This document shows, in pieces, positions 26,206 to 35,481 of a stretch of DNA of 64,000 bases. Below the pieces are notes generated by a model. That model was not told the DNA's origin. It worked only from the letters and a program-made list of their open reading frames with translations, and ran no database searches. A program made the position numbers and the translations under genes. Each line of letters begins with the position of its first letter. Position 1 is the first letter of the stretch. The stretch comes from SKKY01 sp965228015 (lineage in GTDB: Bacteria; Bacillota; Peptococcia; Peptococcales; SKKY01): positions 1,426,001-1,490,000 of the forward strand of contig OZ245787.1 in assembly GCA_965228015.1 (NCBI GenBank), in the 5' to 3' direction.

Positions 26206-27357
26206 TTAATAAGCTAGTACCTTTGCTAAATAATCTTCTAAAATGCTGTGTCCGTAAGTTTTTCCAGCATTAAATGCTTCTTGTAATGAACTAAAACTGG
26301 AGGGACTGTAGCCTGGATAAGCCCATTTTCCTCCAAGGTCTACCCATCGTGGAGCACATCCTCTGTTAACATAAATAAATCGGGGACTTAATGGCTCTTT
26401 TCCCTCAGGAAGTGGAGCAGTTGTTGCATATGCATATAAATGTTGTATCTGGGCTTCCACTCCAATTCTGGGAGAAGCAAAAGTTACTCCGTGTAATCCA
26501 GCTTCAAATTTCATTTTATCAGGACTTACTCCGTTGAAAGATTCATCTCCTTTAAGGGCAGCTCCTGTTGCCCAAATTCCGGAATAATTATTTTGATGAG
26601 GCTGAACTAAACCCGTAAACTGGAAAAAATTTGTTTCTTTTATTGCCTGAAGATAAGCAATGTCTCCCTGAATTCCATATTCTTCACCAATTTCTAAGTA
26701 ATAATCTATTAAATCTGGTATTTCTATATATGGTCTTCCATACATTTCAGGAACACTTTTTCTGTAAGAACGTTCTCGATCTCTTGTATAGGAAACAAGC
26801 TGCTCTTTTGTAGCAACAGAATTGCCTAAAATTGTAAGATCAAAAAAATAAGGATCTTTTTGTGGAGGAACTAGCTCTTCCTTAACTTCTGAAACAGGAA
26901 TAACCTGATAGTCTGGCTGAGTATTTCCTTTTATGTAAACAGTGTTATTAGAAAAGCTGACTTGAAATTTCATAGCCTCAGAAACTCCGCGAATAGGAAC
27001 CATTGTGATATTATTTTTGTTAATAAAAGGCTGTCCGCAGTCTGCCGGAAAAAACATTGGTTTTCCGTTTAAAACAATACGAAGATTTTTTTCCGGGTTC
27101 TCTGGTTGAACTGCACTCATTGGATCGGAGGAATTGTTAATCAAAACTTGTTTGTTAACTCCATCCCAATCTACATTATACCCAAGTGCATCAGAAACAA
27201 ATCTTAAAGGAACGTAAGTCCGGTCATTTATAATTTCTGGCAAAGCCTGATACTCATCCGTTGAAATATTTTTATCATTAACAAATAATTCCAGAGAAAA
27301 AGAATTTAGAGTAATTGAAAAGAAGAACATGAAAAGTAAATATTTAAAGTATTTCAT
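26206..27357 (-). CDS. secreted glucosaminidase with copper amine oxidase-like N-terminal domain
   Basis: A signal peptide (MKYFKYLLFMFFFSITLNSF) is followed by a copper-amine-oxidase-N type repeat region (RTYVPLRFVSDALGYNVDWD, MVPIRGVSEAMKF). The latter is a wall-binding module common in Clostridia. From about residue 190 there is a glucosaminidase-like domain with the likely acid motif YLQAIKETNFF and GIWATGAA. ATG 27357 is chosen because GGAGGTTCTT precedes it. It should cleave glycan strands outside the cell. Confidence 0.85.
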   Translation of the reverse strand: MKYFKYLLFMFFFSITLNSFSLELFVNDKNISTDEYQALPEIINDRTYVPLRFVSDALGYNVDWDGVNKQVLINNSSDPMSAVQPENPEKNLRIVLNGKPMFFPADCGQPFINKNNITMVPIRGVSEAMKFQVSFSNNTVYIKGNTQPDYQVIPVSEVKEELVPPQKDPYFFDLTILGNSVATKEQLVSYTRDRERSYRKSVPEMYGRPYIEIPDLIDYYLEIGEEYGIQGDIAYLQAIKETNFFQFTGLVQPHQNNYSGIWATGAALKGDESFNGVSPDKMKFEAGLHGVTFASPRIGVEAQIQHLYAYATTAPLPEGKEPLSPRFIYVNRGCAPRWVDLGGKWAYPGYSPSSFSSLQEAFNAGKTYGHSILEDYLAKVLAY

Positions 27358-27495
27358 AAGAACCTCCAAAATATATCTTTTACTATATAATATCAGAATT
27401 TCTTTGTTTTGTAATTGCCAAAAATATCATGTATGTATTAGAATGTAATCGAAGAAATAATACGAAATAAATTTAAAGTGGAGGAGGGTTTCGAA

Positions 27496-27660
27496 ATGGA
27501 AAGATATGTTTGTCAGGTTTGTGGATATATTTATGATCCAGAAGTTGGTGATATAGAGAATGACGTTGAGCCGGGAACTGCTTTTGCAGATGTTCCTGAG
27601 GAATGGGTTTGTCCTGTTTGCGCAGTAGGCAAAGATCAATTCGAGGTTTACGAAGATTAA
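27496..27660 (+). CDS. rubredoxin
   Basis: The 54-residue one-iron electron carrier has both ligand loops, YVCQVCGYIYDPEVGD and WVCPVCAVGKDQFE. The start follows GTGGAGGAGGGTTTCGAAATG. Rubredoxin fits an anaerobe, where it often serves oxidative-stress reductases. Confidence 0.96.
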   Translation: MERYVCQVCGYIYDPEVGDIENDVEPGTAFADVPEEWVCPVCAVGKDQFEVYED

Positions 27661-27667
27661 TATATAT

Positions 27668-27712
27668 TATTATTGCAGGTGGTGCATTTTTTGGGCACCA
27701 CCTGCAATAATA
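27668..27712 (+). terminator. 18-bp hairpin after rubredoxin, directly before the next ribosome site
   Basis: TATTATTGCAGGTGGTGC and its exact complement are separated by 9 bases. There is no T tract; the sequence continues directly into CAGGAGG, the ribosome site of the next gene. It could be a transcript-stabilising or attenuating hairpin rather than a simple terminator. Confidence 0.55.
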
Positions 27713-27726
27713 TCAGGAGGAATAAA

Positions 27727-29218
27727 TTGAAAAAAGTAATTTTTATGTTGTTTATTTTCTTAACCCTGTGTTCCCTTTCTTTTGCAAATGTGGAAGGAGA
27801 TTATTATAATTTTGAACTTCCAGAGGGGTATGAGGAAATTGAAAAGGAGAATCAACTTATTACCAGGACCTTTTCCAATGAAGGCAGTAAGATCAGGATA
27901 TTTAATCAATATCTTGGCATTCATTCCTACAGGTCATATATAGATTATGGAAATCAGCAGTTATATCTTGGAAAAGCTGGATTTCAGGTTTTAAAAAAGG
28001 AAATAAAAACTATTGCTGGTTTTAAAGTGGAGCTTTACATATATAAGAGACCGGCATTTACAAATATCGAAAATGATCAAAATTTATATATAGAAGGGCA
28101 TATTTTTGATAAAGGAAAGAATAGGGCGATTACTATTTGGGGTAAGACTCAAGAAAAAAATCAATCCAAGCTTGCAGAAGATATTGAAAGCATTTTCAGT
28201 AGCCTTAAGCTTACAAATAACGGATTTAGATTCTCATATGCTTATCCCTATTATGGTGAGATGAAAGATGTAAAACTATCCGGTAAAAATACAGAATTAA
28301 TAATTGGTAAAAATGAAACCTTGTGGGGAAGATTTTTTCCAGGATACCCTTTTTATAAGGGGTCTGAAGAAAAAATGTTAAATTCAGAACAAAGACTAGA
28401 CCATTTTTTTGAGTTTGTTATGACCTATAAAACCTTTCCTTCAGCGGAACCTTTTCCAATTAAGGATTTAGAGAGGGTTTATGAAGATGGCAGAGTTGTT
28501 ATGCTTACTCTTCAACCTTTTACTAAAGATTTATCATGGATTGCTGTTCCTGAATTTATTAAAGGAAAACATGATCAAAAAATAATTGATCTTGCAGAGA
28601 AACTAAAAAGTCTTGATGAGCCTGTTTTTATCAGACCAATAAATGAAATGAACGGAGACTGGGATCCCTGGTGTGCCTGGTTCTTTGGGAAAGATACGGA
28701 TCTCTATATAAAAGCCTGGCAACATATTGTTTCTATAATGCGTGAGCATGGAGGGGATAAACTTCAGTTTGTATAGAACCCCCATGATCGTTCTTATCCA
28801 GACTTTAATTGGAACAATCCCCATATGTATTATCCGGGGGACGATTATGTAGACTGGGTTGGACTAACCGGATACAACAATGGAACAAGTCATCCTGGAG
28901 ATGTTTGGAGAGAGTTCGATTCGATTTATGCACCCGTATATAATGATTATTTACGAAGATATTCATCAAAGCCATTTATAATTACTGAATTTTCAACTAA
29001 TGAGGTTGGGGGAGACAAAAGTAAATGGATAGAGAAGGGATTTAAATTATTGGCAGAAAAATATCATAATATAAAAATTGCTGTATGGTTTGATGGTCAG
29101 GATGGTTTTTGGCAATATCAGACGGATTCTTCTGAAAAAGGCTTTTCAAGCTTTTAAAGAGGGGATTAAGAATCCAGGCTTTCCTCTGAATACAGTCAGG
29201 AAAGATTTGACTAAATAA
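27727..29218 (+). pseudogene. secreted GH26-like glycoside hydrolase (stop plus frameshift)
   Basis: TTG 27727 after AGGAGGAATAAA begins a signal peptide (KKVIFMLFIFLTLCSLSFA). A domain of about 130 residues with no known function follows, then a GH26 (beta-mannanase-like) barrel. The acid/base motif is RPINEMNGDW and the nucleophile motif FIITEFSTNE. The barrel is cut by TAG at 28774 in QFV-stop-NPHD, where GH26 proteins have tryptophan (TGG). A second lesion near 29135-29142 moves the last residues (FKEGIKNPGFPLNTV) to another frame. The substrate is not predictable. Confidence 0.75.
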
Positions 29219-29260
29219 TATTCAGATGATAATATACTTTTTGTGTATTGTGGAATAAAA

Positions 29261-29352
29261 GGAGAAGTGTCCGAGTGGCTTAAGGTACACGCTTGGAAAG
29301 CGTGTGTACGGTTAACGTCGTACCGAGGGTTCGAATCCCTCCTTCTCCGCCA
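29261..29352 (+). tRNA. tRNA-Ser (GGA)
   Basis: It is a class II tRNA with acceptor GGAGAAG/CTTCTCC, anticodon loop TTGGAAA, long variable arm and encoded CCA. It lies just before the SRP RNA, as in Bacillus. Confidence 0.95.
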
Positions 29353-29371
29353 TTAAAATTGATTTAAGATT

Positions 29372-29640
29372 TGCCGTGCTAGATGGGGAGCTAGCGGTTC
29401 TCTGTAACCCGCAATCCGCTACAGCGGGGTTGATGCTTTTCCTCGGGTCTAGCTTTGAGGGTTTAGCTGGACGGTAAGTGGTGAGGATAATTGGGACCTG
29501 CGCAACGCAGACCTGTGAACCCCGTCAGGTCCGGAAGGAAGCAGCGGTAAGCAGTAATTTGTGTGTGCCGCAGACATCCTGGTTTGAGCTAACTGCTGTT
29601 TAAGCACCTGGGAGCTATTCACAAAGAAAAGTGCACGGCA
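29372..29640 (+). ncRNA. ffs: signal recognition particle RNA, large Bacillus type
   Basis: The ends TGCCGTGC and GCACGGCA pair, giving a transcript of about 269 nt, the size of the 6S-like Bacillus scRNA with an Alu domain. The Ffh-binding domain is diagnostic: GTCAGGTCCGGAAGGAAGCA with the GGAA tetraloop and the asymmetric loop. It guides Ffh-mediated membrane targeting. Location before dnaX matches the Bacillus order. Confidence 0.96.
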
Positions 29641-29653
29641 TTAATATTTTATA

Positions 29654-29683
29654 AAACGGAACTGTAAAAGGTTCCTTTTTTTA
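29654..29683 (+). terminator. intrinsic terminator after SRP RNA
   Basis: GGAAC and GTTCC form a short stem with an 8-base loop, followed by seven T. Confidence 0.75.
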
Positions 29684-29740
29684 TTCAAAAAAACCAGGTA
29701 ATATGCTATTGTAAGTAGGTAAAGGAAATAGGTGATACAT

Positions 29741-31282
29741 ATGTCATATACTGCATTGTACAGGGTTTGGCGCCCCGGAACTTTTTCAGAAGTTGTAGGA
29801 CAGAATCATATAAGTCAGACATTAAGAAATGCTGTTCAGCAAAACAGAGTAACTCATGCATATTTATTTTCCGGTCCAAGAGGGACAGGGAAAACCAGCC
29901 TTGCAAAGATAATGGGAAAGGCATTGAATTGTCTTAATCTTAAGGACGGAGAACCATGTAATGAGTGTCCAAATTGTCAGGGAATTAATGAGGGATCTTT
30001 TTTAGACTATTTTGAAATTGATGCTGCATCAAACAGGGGAATAGATGAAATCAGGGACATGAGAGAAAGAGTAAAATTTACTCCTTCCCAAGGAAAAACA
30101 AAAGTTTATGTTATTGATGAAGTACATATGCTAACAAACGAAGCCTTTAATGCCTTATTAAAAACCCTGGAAGAACCACCTGAACACGTGGTTTTTATAT
30201 TAGCAACTACAGAACTACATAAAATTCCCCTAACAATTCTTTCCAGATGTCAAAGATATGATTTTAAAAAAATTTTTGAAGAGGGAATAAAAGAGCGTCT
30301 TAAAGAAATAATAATAAAAGAGAATCTGAAAGTTGAAGATGAAGCCCTTAATTTAATTGTAAGGAAAGCTGAGGGTGGAATGAGAGATGCTATCAGTATT
30401 TTAGACCAGGGAATATCTTCTACTGGTAAAAATGAACTGTCTCTTTCAGAGATTGAAGATATTCTTGGAACTTTAAATGAAGAACAACTATACAATATTT
30501 TTTACGGAACCTTTAACTTTGAACCGGATAAAATACTTTCTTCCTTAGATAAATATCTGTCTGAAGGTAAAGATATAAAACAAATTATCAAAGATATGAC
30601 CGATTATCTGCGGGAAATAATTCTATATAAAGTCTCTGGCAAAGGAGAATACCCTAAGATAAAAGAGCTTTCTAATATGAAAGAGCTTGAATATTTTAAT
30701 TTACTCCTTAAAGATTTAATTGAAGGAGAACAGAGAATGTATTTTTTCTCTCGTCCTAGAATTATTTTAGAATCTCTTTTGGTAAGCAGGGAAGAAGGTA
30801 AAAAAACAGCAACTTCATTAGCAAAACCAATAGCAGAAAAACCACAGAATAAAGTAAAACAACCTGTTAAAGTGAAAGAGAAAGAAGTCAAAGCTTCACA
30901 AGAGATGGAAATATCAGGATTAGAAAATGCATGGGAAGAAGTTTTAAATCAGGTCAAAAAAGAAAAGATTATTCTTCATGCTTGCCTTATTGAAGGAAGG
31001 TATGCCTTTGAAGATGGAACAGGTAAAGTGATTTTTCCGGAAAATAAAAAATTCCACCAAGAAAGAGTAAGCCAGAAGGAAAATATTGAACTTCTGGAAA
31101 AAATATTTGAAAAAAAATATAATAAAAAAGTTAAAATTCTTTCTGTTTTGGAAGGAAGCGATTTAACTGAACCAAAGATTCAGATTGAGAAAGAAGAAGT
31201 TCAGGAAAATAAAACTTCTGGAGATGCTTTGGAAGAAGCTCTAAAAATATTTAATGCAGAAGTTGTTGATATAAAAGATTAA
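29741..31282 (+). CDS. dnaX: DNA polymerase III subunit gamma/tau
   Basis: The 513-residue clamp-loader ATPase begins MSYTALYRVWRPGTF. It has Walker A GPRGTGKTSLAK, a four-cysteine zinc module (CLNLKDGEPCNECPNCQG), Walker B VYVIDEVHML and the arginine-finger motif LSRCQRYDF. A low-complexity linker precedes a tau-type C-terminal domain that would contact polymerase and helicase. ATG 29741 follows GGTGATACAT. ybaB and recR follow. Confidence 0.96.
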   Translation: MSYTALYRVWRPGTFSEVVGQNHISQTLRNAVQQNRVTHAYLFSGPRGTGKTSLAKIMGKALNCLNLKDGEPCNECPNCQGINEGSFLDYFEIDAASNRGIDEIRDMRERVKFTPSQGKTKVYVIDEVHMLTNEAFNALLKTLEEPPEHVVFILATTELHKIPLTILSRCQRYDFKKIFEEGIKERLKEIIIKENLKVEDEALNLIVRKAEGGMRDAISILDQGISSTGKNELSLSEIEDILGTLNEEQLYNIFYGTFNFEPDKILSSLDKYLSEGKDIKQIIKDMTDYLREIILYKVSGKGEYPKIKELSNMKELEYFNLLLKDLIEGEQRMYFFSRPRIILESLLVSREEGKKTATSLAKPIAEKPQNKVKQPVKVKEKEVKASQEMEISGLENAWEEVLNQVKKEKIILHACLIEGRYAFEDGTGKVIFPENKKFHQERVSQKENIELLEKIFEKKYNKKVKILSVLEGSDLTEPKIQIEKEEVQENKTSGDALEEALKIFNAEVVDIKD

Positions 31283-31297
31283 AGGAGGATATAAATT

Positions 31298-31627
31298 ATG
31301 GGATTTGGAAATATGAATAAAATGATGAAGCAGGTTCAAAAAATGCAGGCAGAAATGGCAAAAATTCAAAAAGATTTAGAAGAACAAAGTTATAAAGCAA
31401 CATCTGGTGGCGGTGTAGTAAAAGTTATTATAAATGGCAAGAATGAAATGCTTGATATTCAAATCAATCCAGAAGTTCTTGATCCAGATGATGTGGAAAT
31501 GCTTCAGGATTTAATATTAGCAGCTACAAATGAAGCTTTGAAAAAAGCTCAGGATACTATGGCAACAGAAATGAATAAATTAACAGGAAATATGAAGATT
31601 CCTGGTATGTCAGGTGGAATATTCTAA
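31298..31627 (+). CDS. YbaB/EbfC family nucleoid-associated protein
   Basis: The 109-residue protein starts with a methionine/glutamine-rich helix (MNKMMKQVQKMQAEMAKIQK). The conserved core VKVIINGKNEMLDIQINPEV follows. It binds DNA as a dimer. The start follows AAAGGAGGATATAAATTATG, 15 bases after dnaX. Confidence 0.95.
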   Translation: MGFGNMNKMMKQVQKMQAEMAKIQKDLEEQSYKATSGGGVVKVIINGKNEMLDIQINPEVLDPDDVEMLQDLILAATNEALKKAQDTMATEMNKLTGNMKIPGMSGGIF

Positions 31628-31628
31628 G

Positions 31629-32234
31629 ATGTATGATTATCCTGAACCGATAGAAAAATTAATTGAGGCTTTTGCAAAACTACCTGGAATTGGTCCTAAA
31701 ACCGCGCAAAGACTGGCTTTTTATGTTTTAAAAAGCAAAATTGATTATGTGGAAGAATTAGGGAAAGCGGTTCTTGAAATTAAACAAAAAATTAAATTAT
31801 GCAGCATATGCGGCAATTATACAGACCAGGAACACTGCTCAATTTGCAGAAGCAACACCAGAAACAAAGAAGTTATTTGTGTAGTGGAAGATCCAAAAGA
31901 TGTTCTTGCTCTTGAAAAGACAAATGAATATCGGGGATTATATCACGTTTTACACGGAGCAATTTCTCCAATTGATGGTATAGGACTAGAACAGCTAACT
32001 ATCAGGGAGCTGATAAAGCGTCTGGAGTCCGGTGATATAAAGGAGATAATTCTCGCTACAAATTCTACCATTGAAGGAGATACCACGTCATTATATTTGG
32101 CGAAATTGGTTTCTCCCCTGAATATTAAAGTTACAAGAATTGCTCAGGGAATACCAGTAGGCGGAGATATTGATTATGCTGATGAAATAACACTTTCTAA
32201 AGCTTTTATTGGCAGAAGAGAGATCTCTTTTTAA
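31629..32234 (+). CDS. recR: recombination protein RecR
   Basis: The 201-residue protein has the helix-hairpin-helix LPGIGPKTAQRLAFY, a four-cysteine zinc finger (CSICGNYTDQEHCSIC), a Toprim domain (VICVVEDPKDVLALE) and the C-terminal Walker-B-like region. With RecF/RecO it loads RecA at gaps. ATG 31629 is chosen because it lies one base after the ybaB stop and gives the family N-terminus. Confidence 0.96.
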   Translation: MYDYPEPIEKLIEAFAKLPGIGPKTAQRLAFYVLKSKIDYVEELGKAVLEIKQKIKLCSICGNYTDQEHCSICRSNTRNKEVICVVEDPKDVLALEKTNEYRGLYHVLHGAISPIDGIGLEQLTIRELIKRLESGDIKEIILATNSTIEGDTTSLYLAKLVSPLNIKVTRIAQGIPVGGDIDYADEITLSKAFIGRREISF

Positions 32235-32254
32235 TAAAAAATGGAGGAATTAAA

Positions 32255-32950
32255 TTGACTGAGATAAAAAAGAAAGTTAAACATCCTGAAATTAAAATTG
32301 GGGAAGAAAAATATCTTAGAATACCAATTAAAACCCATGTGATTCTTAAAGAAGACATCTTACTGGATATTATTGAAAAATACGGCAAGCCTCTTCTTGA
32401 GGATGAAGATATACTGTTTATCGCTGAAAAAATTGTTGCAATTACTCAAGGAAGAGCAATAAAACTTACAGATATAAAGCCTGGTGTTTCAGCAAAGATT
32501 TTGGCATATTTCGTTACAAAGACTCCTGCAGGTATAGGTCTTGGAATGCCGGAAACTATGGAAATGGCTTTAAAAGAGTGTGGAAGAGGAAGAATTTTGT
32601 ATGCTGCCTTTGCCAGTGCGGTTACAAAACCTTTTGGTAAAAAAGGAGTTTTTTATGAGATTGCTGGATATAAAGCTTCGTCTATAGATGGGCCAACACC
32701 AAATACCCTTCCTCCATATAATCAATATGTTGTTCTGGGCCCTGACAAACCAGATCGAGTAGCTGAAGAAGTAAGTAAATTTTTAGGTGGCAAAAAGGTT
32801 GTTGTTGTGGATATTAATGATATTAGCGGCAATGTTCTTGGTGCTTCTCACAAAGAAATTGACAGAGATAAAGTTGTAAAAATATTAAAAGATAATCCAC
32901 TGGGGCAGGATCATGAGCAAACTCCACTTGGGATTATTCGCAAACTGTAA
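32255..32950 (+). CDS. F420-0:gamma-glutamyl ligase-like protein (CofE/COG1478 family)
   Basis: The 231-residue protein resembles the Firmicutes COG1478 branch: EDILFIAEKIVAITQGRAI, FVTKTPAGIGLGMPETMEM, DGPTPNTLPPYNQYV. CofE itself adds glutamate to coenzyme F420. No other F420 gene is in the window, so the substrate here is probably different and unknown. It starts at TTG 32255 after GGAGGAATTAAA. Confidence 0.78.
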   Translation: MTEIKKKVKHPEIKIGEEKYLRIPIKTHVILKEDILLDIIEKYGKPLLEDEDILFIAEKIVAITQGRAIKLTDIKPGVSAKILAYFVTKTPAGIGLGMPETMEMALKECGRGRILYAAFASAVTKPFGKKGVFYEIAGYKASSIDGPTPNTLPPYNQYVVLGPDKPDRVAEEVSKFLGGKKVVVVDINDISGNVLGASHKEIDRDKVVKILKDNPLGQDHEQTPLGIIRKL

Positions 32951-32955
32951 TTTTT

Positions 32956-32985
32956 AAGGGAGCGCCTTGTCACTCTCTTTTTTTA
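32956..32985 (+). terminator. weak intrinsic terminator
   Basis: GGGAG and CTCTC with a 10-base loop are followed by a T-rich run. The stem is short. Confidence 0.45.
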
Positions 32986-32999
32986 AAGGGGTTTTTTAA

Positions 33000-34409
33000 T
33001 TGGGTATCTTTAAAAAAATGAAGGAATATATTGAAAAGAAGTACTATTCTGCTCACATGCCGGGGCATAAGTCAGGCATGTTTCTTCCAACGGATATAAA
33101 AGAGCTTTTTGGGGAAAAAGTTTTTCAATTTGATGTAACGGAAACAATAGGTATGGATAATTTGCAAAATCCCCAGGGAATAATAAAGGATACGGAAACT
33201 AAAATATCCAGAATTACAGGGGCTAAAAAAGCAAATCTATTAGTTAACGGTTCTACTGTAGGGATTCTTGCGGCTGTTTTCACCTTGGCCAGAGATAAAA
33301 AAATATTTGTTGGTAGTAATTGTCATCAAAGTGTATGCAATGCCATGATTATTTCCGGGTCAAAACCAATTTTTCTTACTCCGGTATTAGACCAGGAAAA
33401 TGGAGTGGAATTAGGAGTGTCCCCAGAAACCCTAACAGAAGGGATTGAAGAAAATCCTGATTGTAAGGTTTTAATTCTTACATTCCCAAATTATTATGGG
33501 ATACGTTATAAGTACAAAGAGATTTTTAGAATTGCAAAAGCAAATAACCTTCAAATAATTATTGATGAAGCCCATGGTGCACATTTTAATTTTATGAAAG
33601 ACAAGTATCCTAATGCTGTTTCTTTAGGAGCTGATGTTGCAGTTCAAAGCTGGCACAAAACACTACCAGTGTTAAATCAGGGCAGTGTACTATTAGAAGG
33701 GTTTGGAAAAGAAGCCTATAACTTCCGTGAAAGTATAAACATTTTTCAGACAACCTCCCCTTCATATTTAATTATGAGTTCCATAGATGCTGCGTCAGAT
33801 TTTTTGGAAGAGAAAGAAACTGAAGTTATTTCAAATGCTGGAAAATGGCAAAAATATTTTAAGGAATTAAAATTATTAAACTTAGTAATTCTCAGATACC
33901 GGGAAGAGGAGAGTGATCCTTTTAAATTAGTGGTTCTGTCAAAAAAAGAATCAGGAAAATTATTTTGGGAAATTGTTATAGATAAATACAAAATACAGCC
34001 AGAAATTATAGAGTCTGGAAGATTACTGTTTATGCTTCCCCTTTTTTTTGATAGTGAATTAGCAGAAAGAATAAAAAATGCTTTGATTGACCTAGATAAT
34101 AATCTTGAAGAGAAAAAATCTGGAAAAGTATAAAGAGCCAGAGAGAAAAAAGATTGTTTCATTCAAAAAACTCCTCAGGAAATGAGCTATCTTCAAAAAG
34201 AAAAAGTCTCCCTTAATGACAGTCTTGGAAAAAATTGTGCACAAAAAATTGTAATGTATCCCCCGGGAGTTCCCCTAATTTATCCTGGGGAGGTTTTGAG
34301 GGAAGAAATTGTTTGTTATCTCCAAAGACATAAGATAAACTATAATTTACAAGAAGGAATAGAGATTTTTACAGACCAGGAGAATAAAAAATGCGTGGAG
34401 TATTCATAA
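33000..34409 (+). pseudogene. Orn/Lys/Arg decarboxylase-like PLP enzyme (in-frame stop)
   Basis: This YaaO-type fold-I PLP enzyme shows AHMPGHKSG near the start, IIIDEAHGAHF, and the PLP-lysine motif VQSWHKTLPVL. The frame ends at TAA 34131. It resumes in the same frame with the C-terminal domain, where MYPPGVPLIYPGEVL is the standard decarboxylase ending. One nonsense change, or two compensating shifts, would separate the parts. The core is complete, so residual activity is possible. It begins at TTG 33000 with a poor ribosome site, and its last 19 bases overlap tmk. Confidence 0.78.
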
Positions 34410-35023
34410 CTTTTGAAGGATTAGATGGAACAGGAAAAACAACACAAATTCATGAGCTTGAAATTAAATTATTAGAGCTGGGACTTCCATATAAAAAAAC
34501 CAGGGAACCAGGGGGAACTCCTATTGCAGAAAAAATTAGAGATATAATTTTAGACCCTAAAAACACAGAAATGTGTTTTCAAGCAGAAACTCTCCTTTAT
34601 GCGGCAAGCCGTGCTCAACACGTAAGTGAAGTTATTTTGCCTTCAATAGAGAAGGGTGAAATTGTTATTTGTGACAGATTTTTTGATTCCACCTTAGCCT
34701 ACCAAGGATATGCCCGGTCGCTAAATCTTGAAGATCTTCATTATATTAATAACTTTGCTATGCAAGGTGTAAAACCAGATTTAACATTTTTATTAGACAT
34801 TCCCGCTGATCACACCAGTGAGAGAATAAACTCAAGGGAACTTGACCGTTTAGATTTGGAGGAAATGGATTTTAAAAAAAGAGTAAGGGCAGGTTTTTTA
34901 AAAATTGCTGATTTTGAAAAAAACAGAGTAAAAGTAATTAACGCATCTTTAGGAATTCAGGAAATACACGATATTATATGGGATAAGACAAAATCTATTC
35001 TTAAAGAAAAGGGAATGGTTTAA
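34391..35023 (+). CDS. tmk: thymidylate kinase
   Basis: The 210-residue enzyme phosphorylates dTMP to dTDP. Motifs are the P-loop FEGLDGTGKTTQ, the REPGGTPIAEKIR segment and the DRFFDSTLAYQGYAR motif. The start follows AGGAGAATAAAAAATG inside the end of the decarboxylase gene. Confidence 0.96.
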   Translation: MRGVFITFEGLDGTGKTTQIHELEIKLLELGLPYKKTREPGGTPIAEKIRDIILDPKNTEMCFQAETLLYAASRAQHVSEVILPSIEKGEIVICDRFFDSTLAYQGYARSLNLEDLHYINNFAMQGVKPDLTFLLDIPADHTSERINSRELDRLDLEEMDFKKRVRAGFLKIADFEKNRVKVINASLGIQEIHDIIWDKTKSILKEKGMV

Positions 35024-35473
35024 ATGAGGATTGGTGATTTTAAAGGCAGAGACCTAAAAACTCCAGGCCAGCCAGAAAGTCAAAAAAGTGTGTCTAATGA
35101 AAAAAGAGTAGATTTCATTAGAACTCTTGATGCCCATCAGGAAAAAGAAAGAAACACAAACTTAGGTAAATTACTGGACAGAATAAATGATACAGGGAAA
35201 GTCCTTTTGCATTCTAGGAATTTAGCTGATTTAAAGAGATATAAAAATGCTGTTGCTGATTTTCTTGAAGAGGCGAACAAAAGAACTTATCAGATTAAAG
35301 AAGAAAGCAGCTGGGATTTTTTAGGAAACAGAAGGCATCATGTTATTATTCAAAAGATAGATGAAAAAATGGAAGAATTGACCAAAGAAGTAAAAAATGA
35401 ACAGGAAGATAATCTTAAAATTCTTGAGTTAATTGATGAGATTCGGGGAATTTTAGTTGACGAATATATGTAG
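35024..35473 (+). CDS. YaaR family protein (DUF327)
   Basis: The 149-residue mostly helical protein has the DUF327 core (LLDRINDTGKVLLHSRNLAD, YKNAVADFLEEANKRTY). Function is unknown. It begins directly after the tmk stop, in the usual tmk-yaaR-holB order. Confidence 0.88.
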   Translation: MRIGDFKGRDLKTPGQPESQKSVSNEKRVDFIRTLDAHQEKERNTNLGKLLDRINDTGKVLLHSRNLADLKRYKNAVADFLEEANKRTYQIKEESSWDFLGNRRHHVIIQKIDEKMEELTKEVKNEQEDNLKILELIDEIRGILVDEYM

Positions 35474-35481
35474 GTGAGAAA

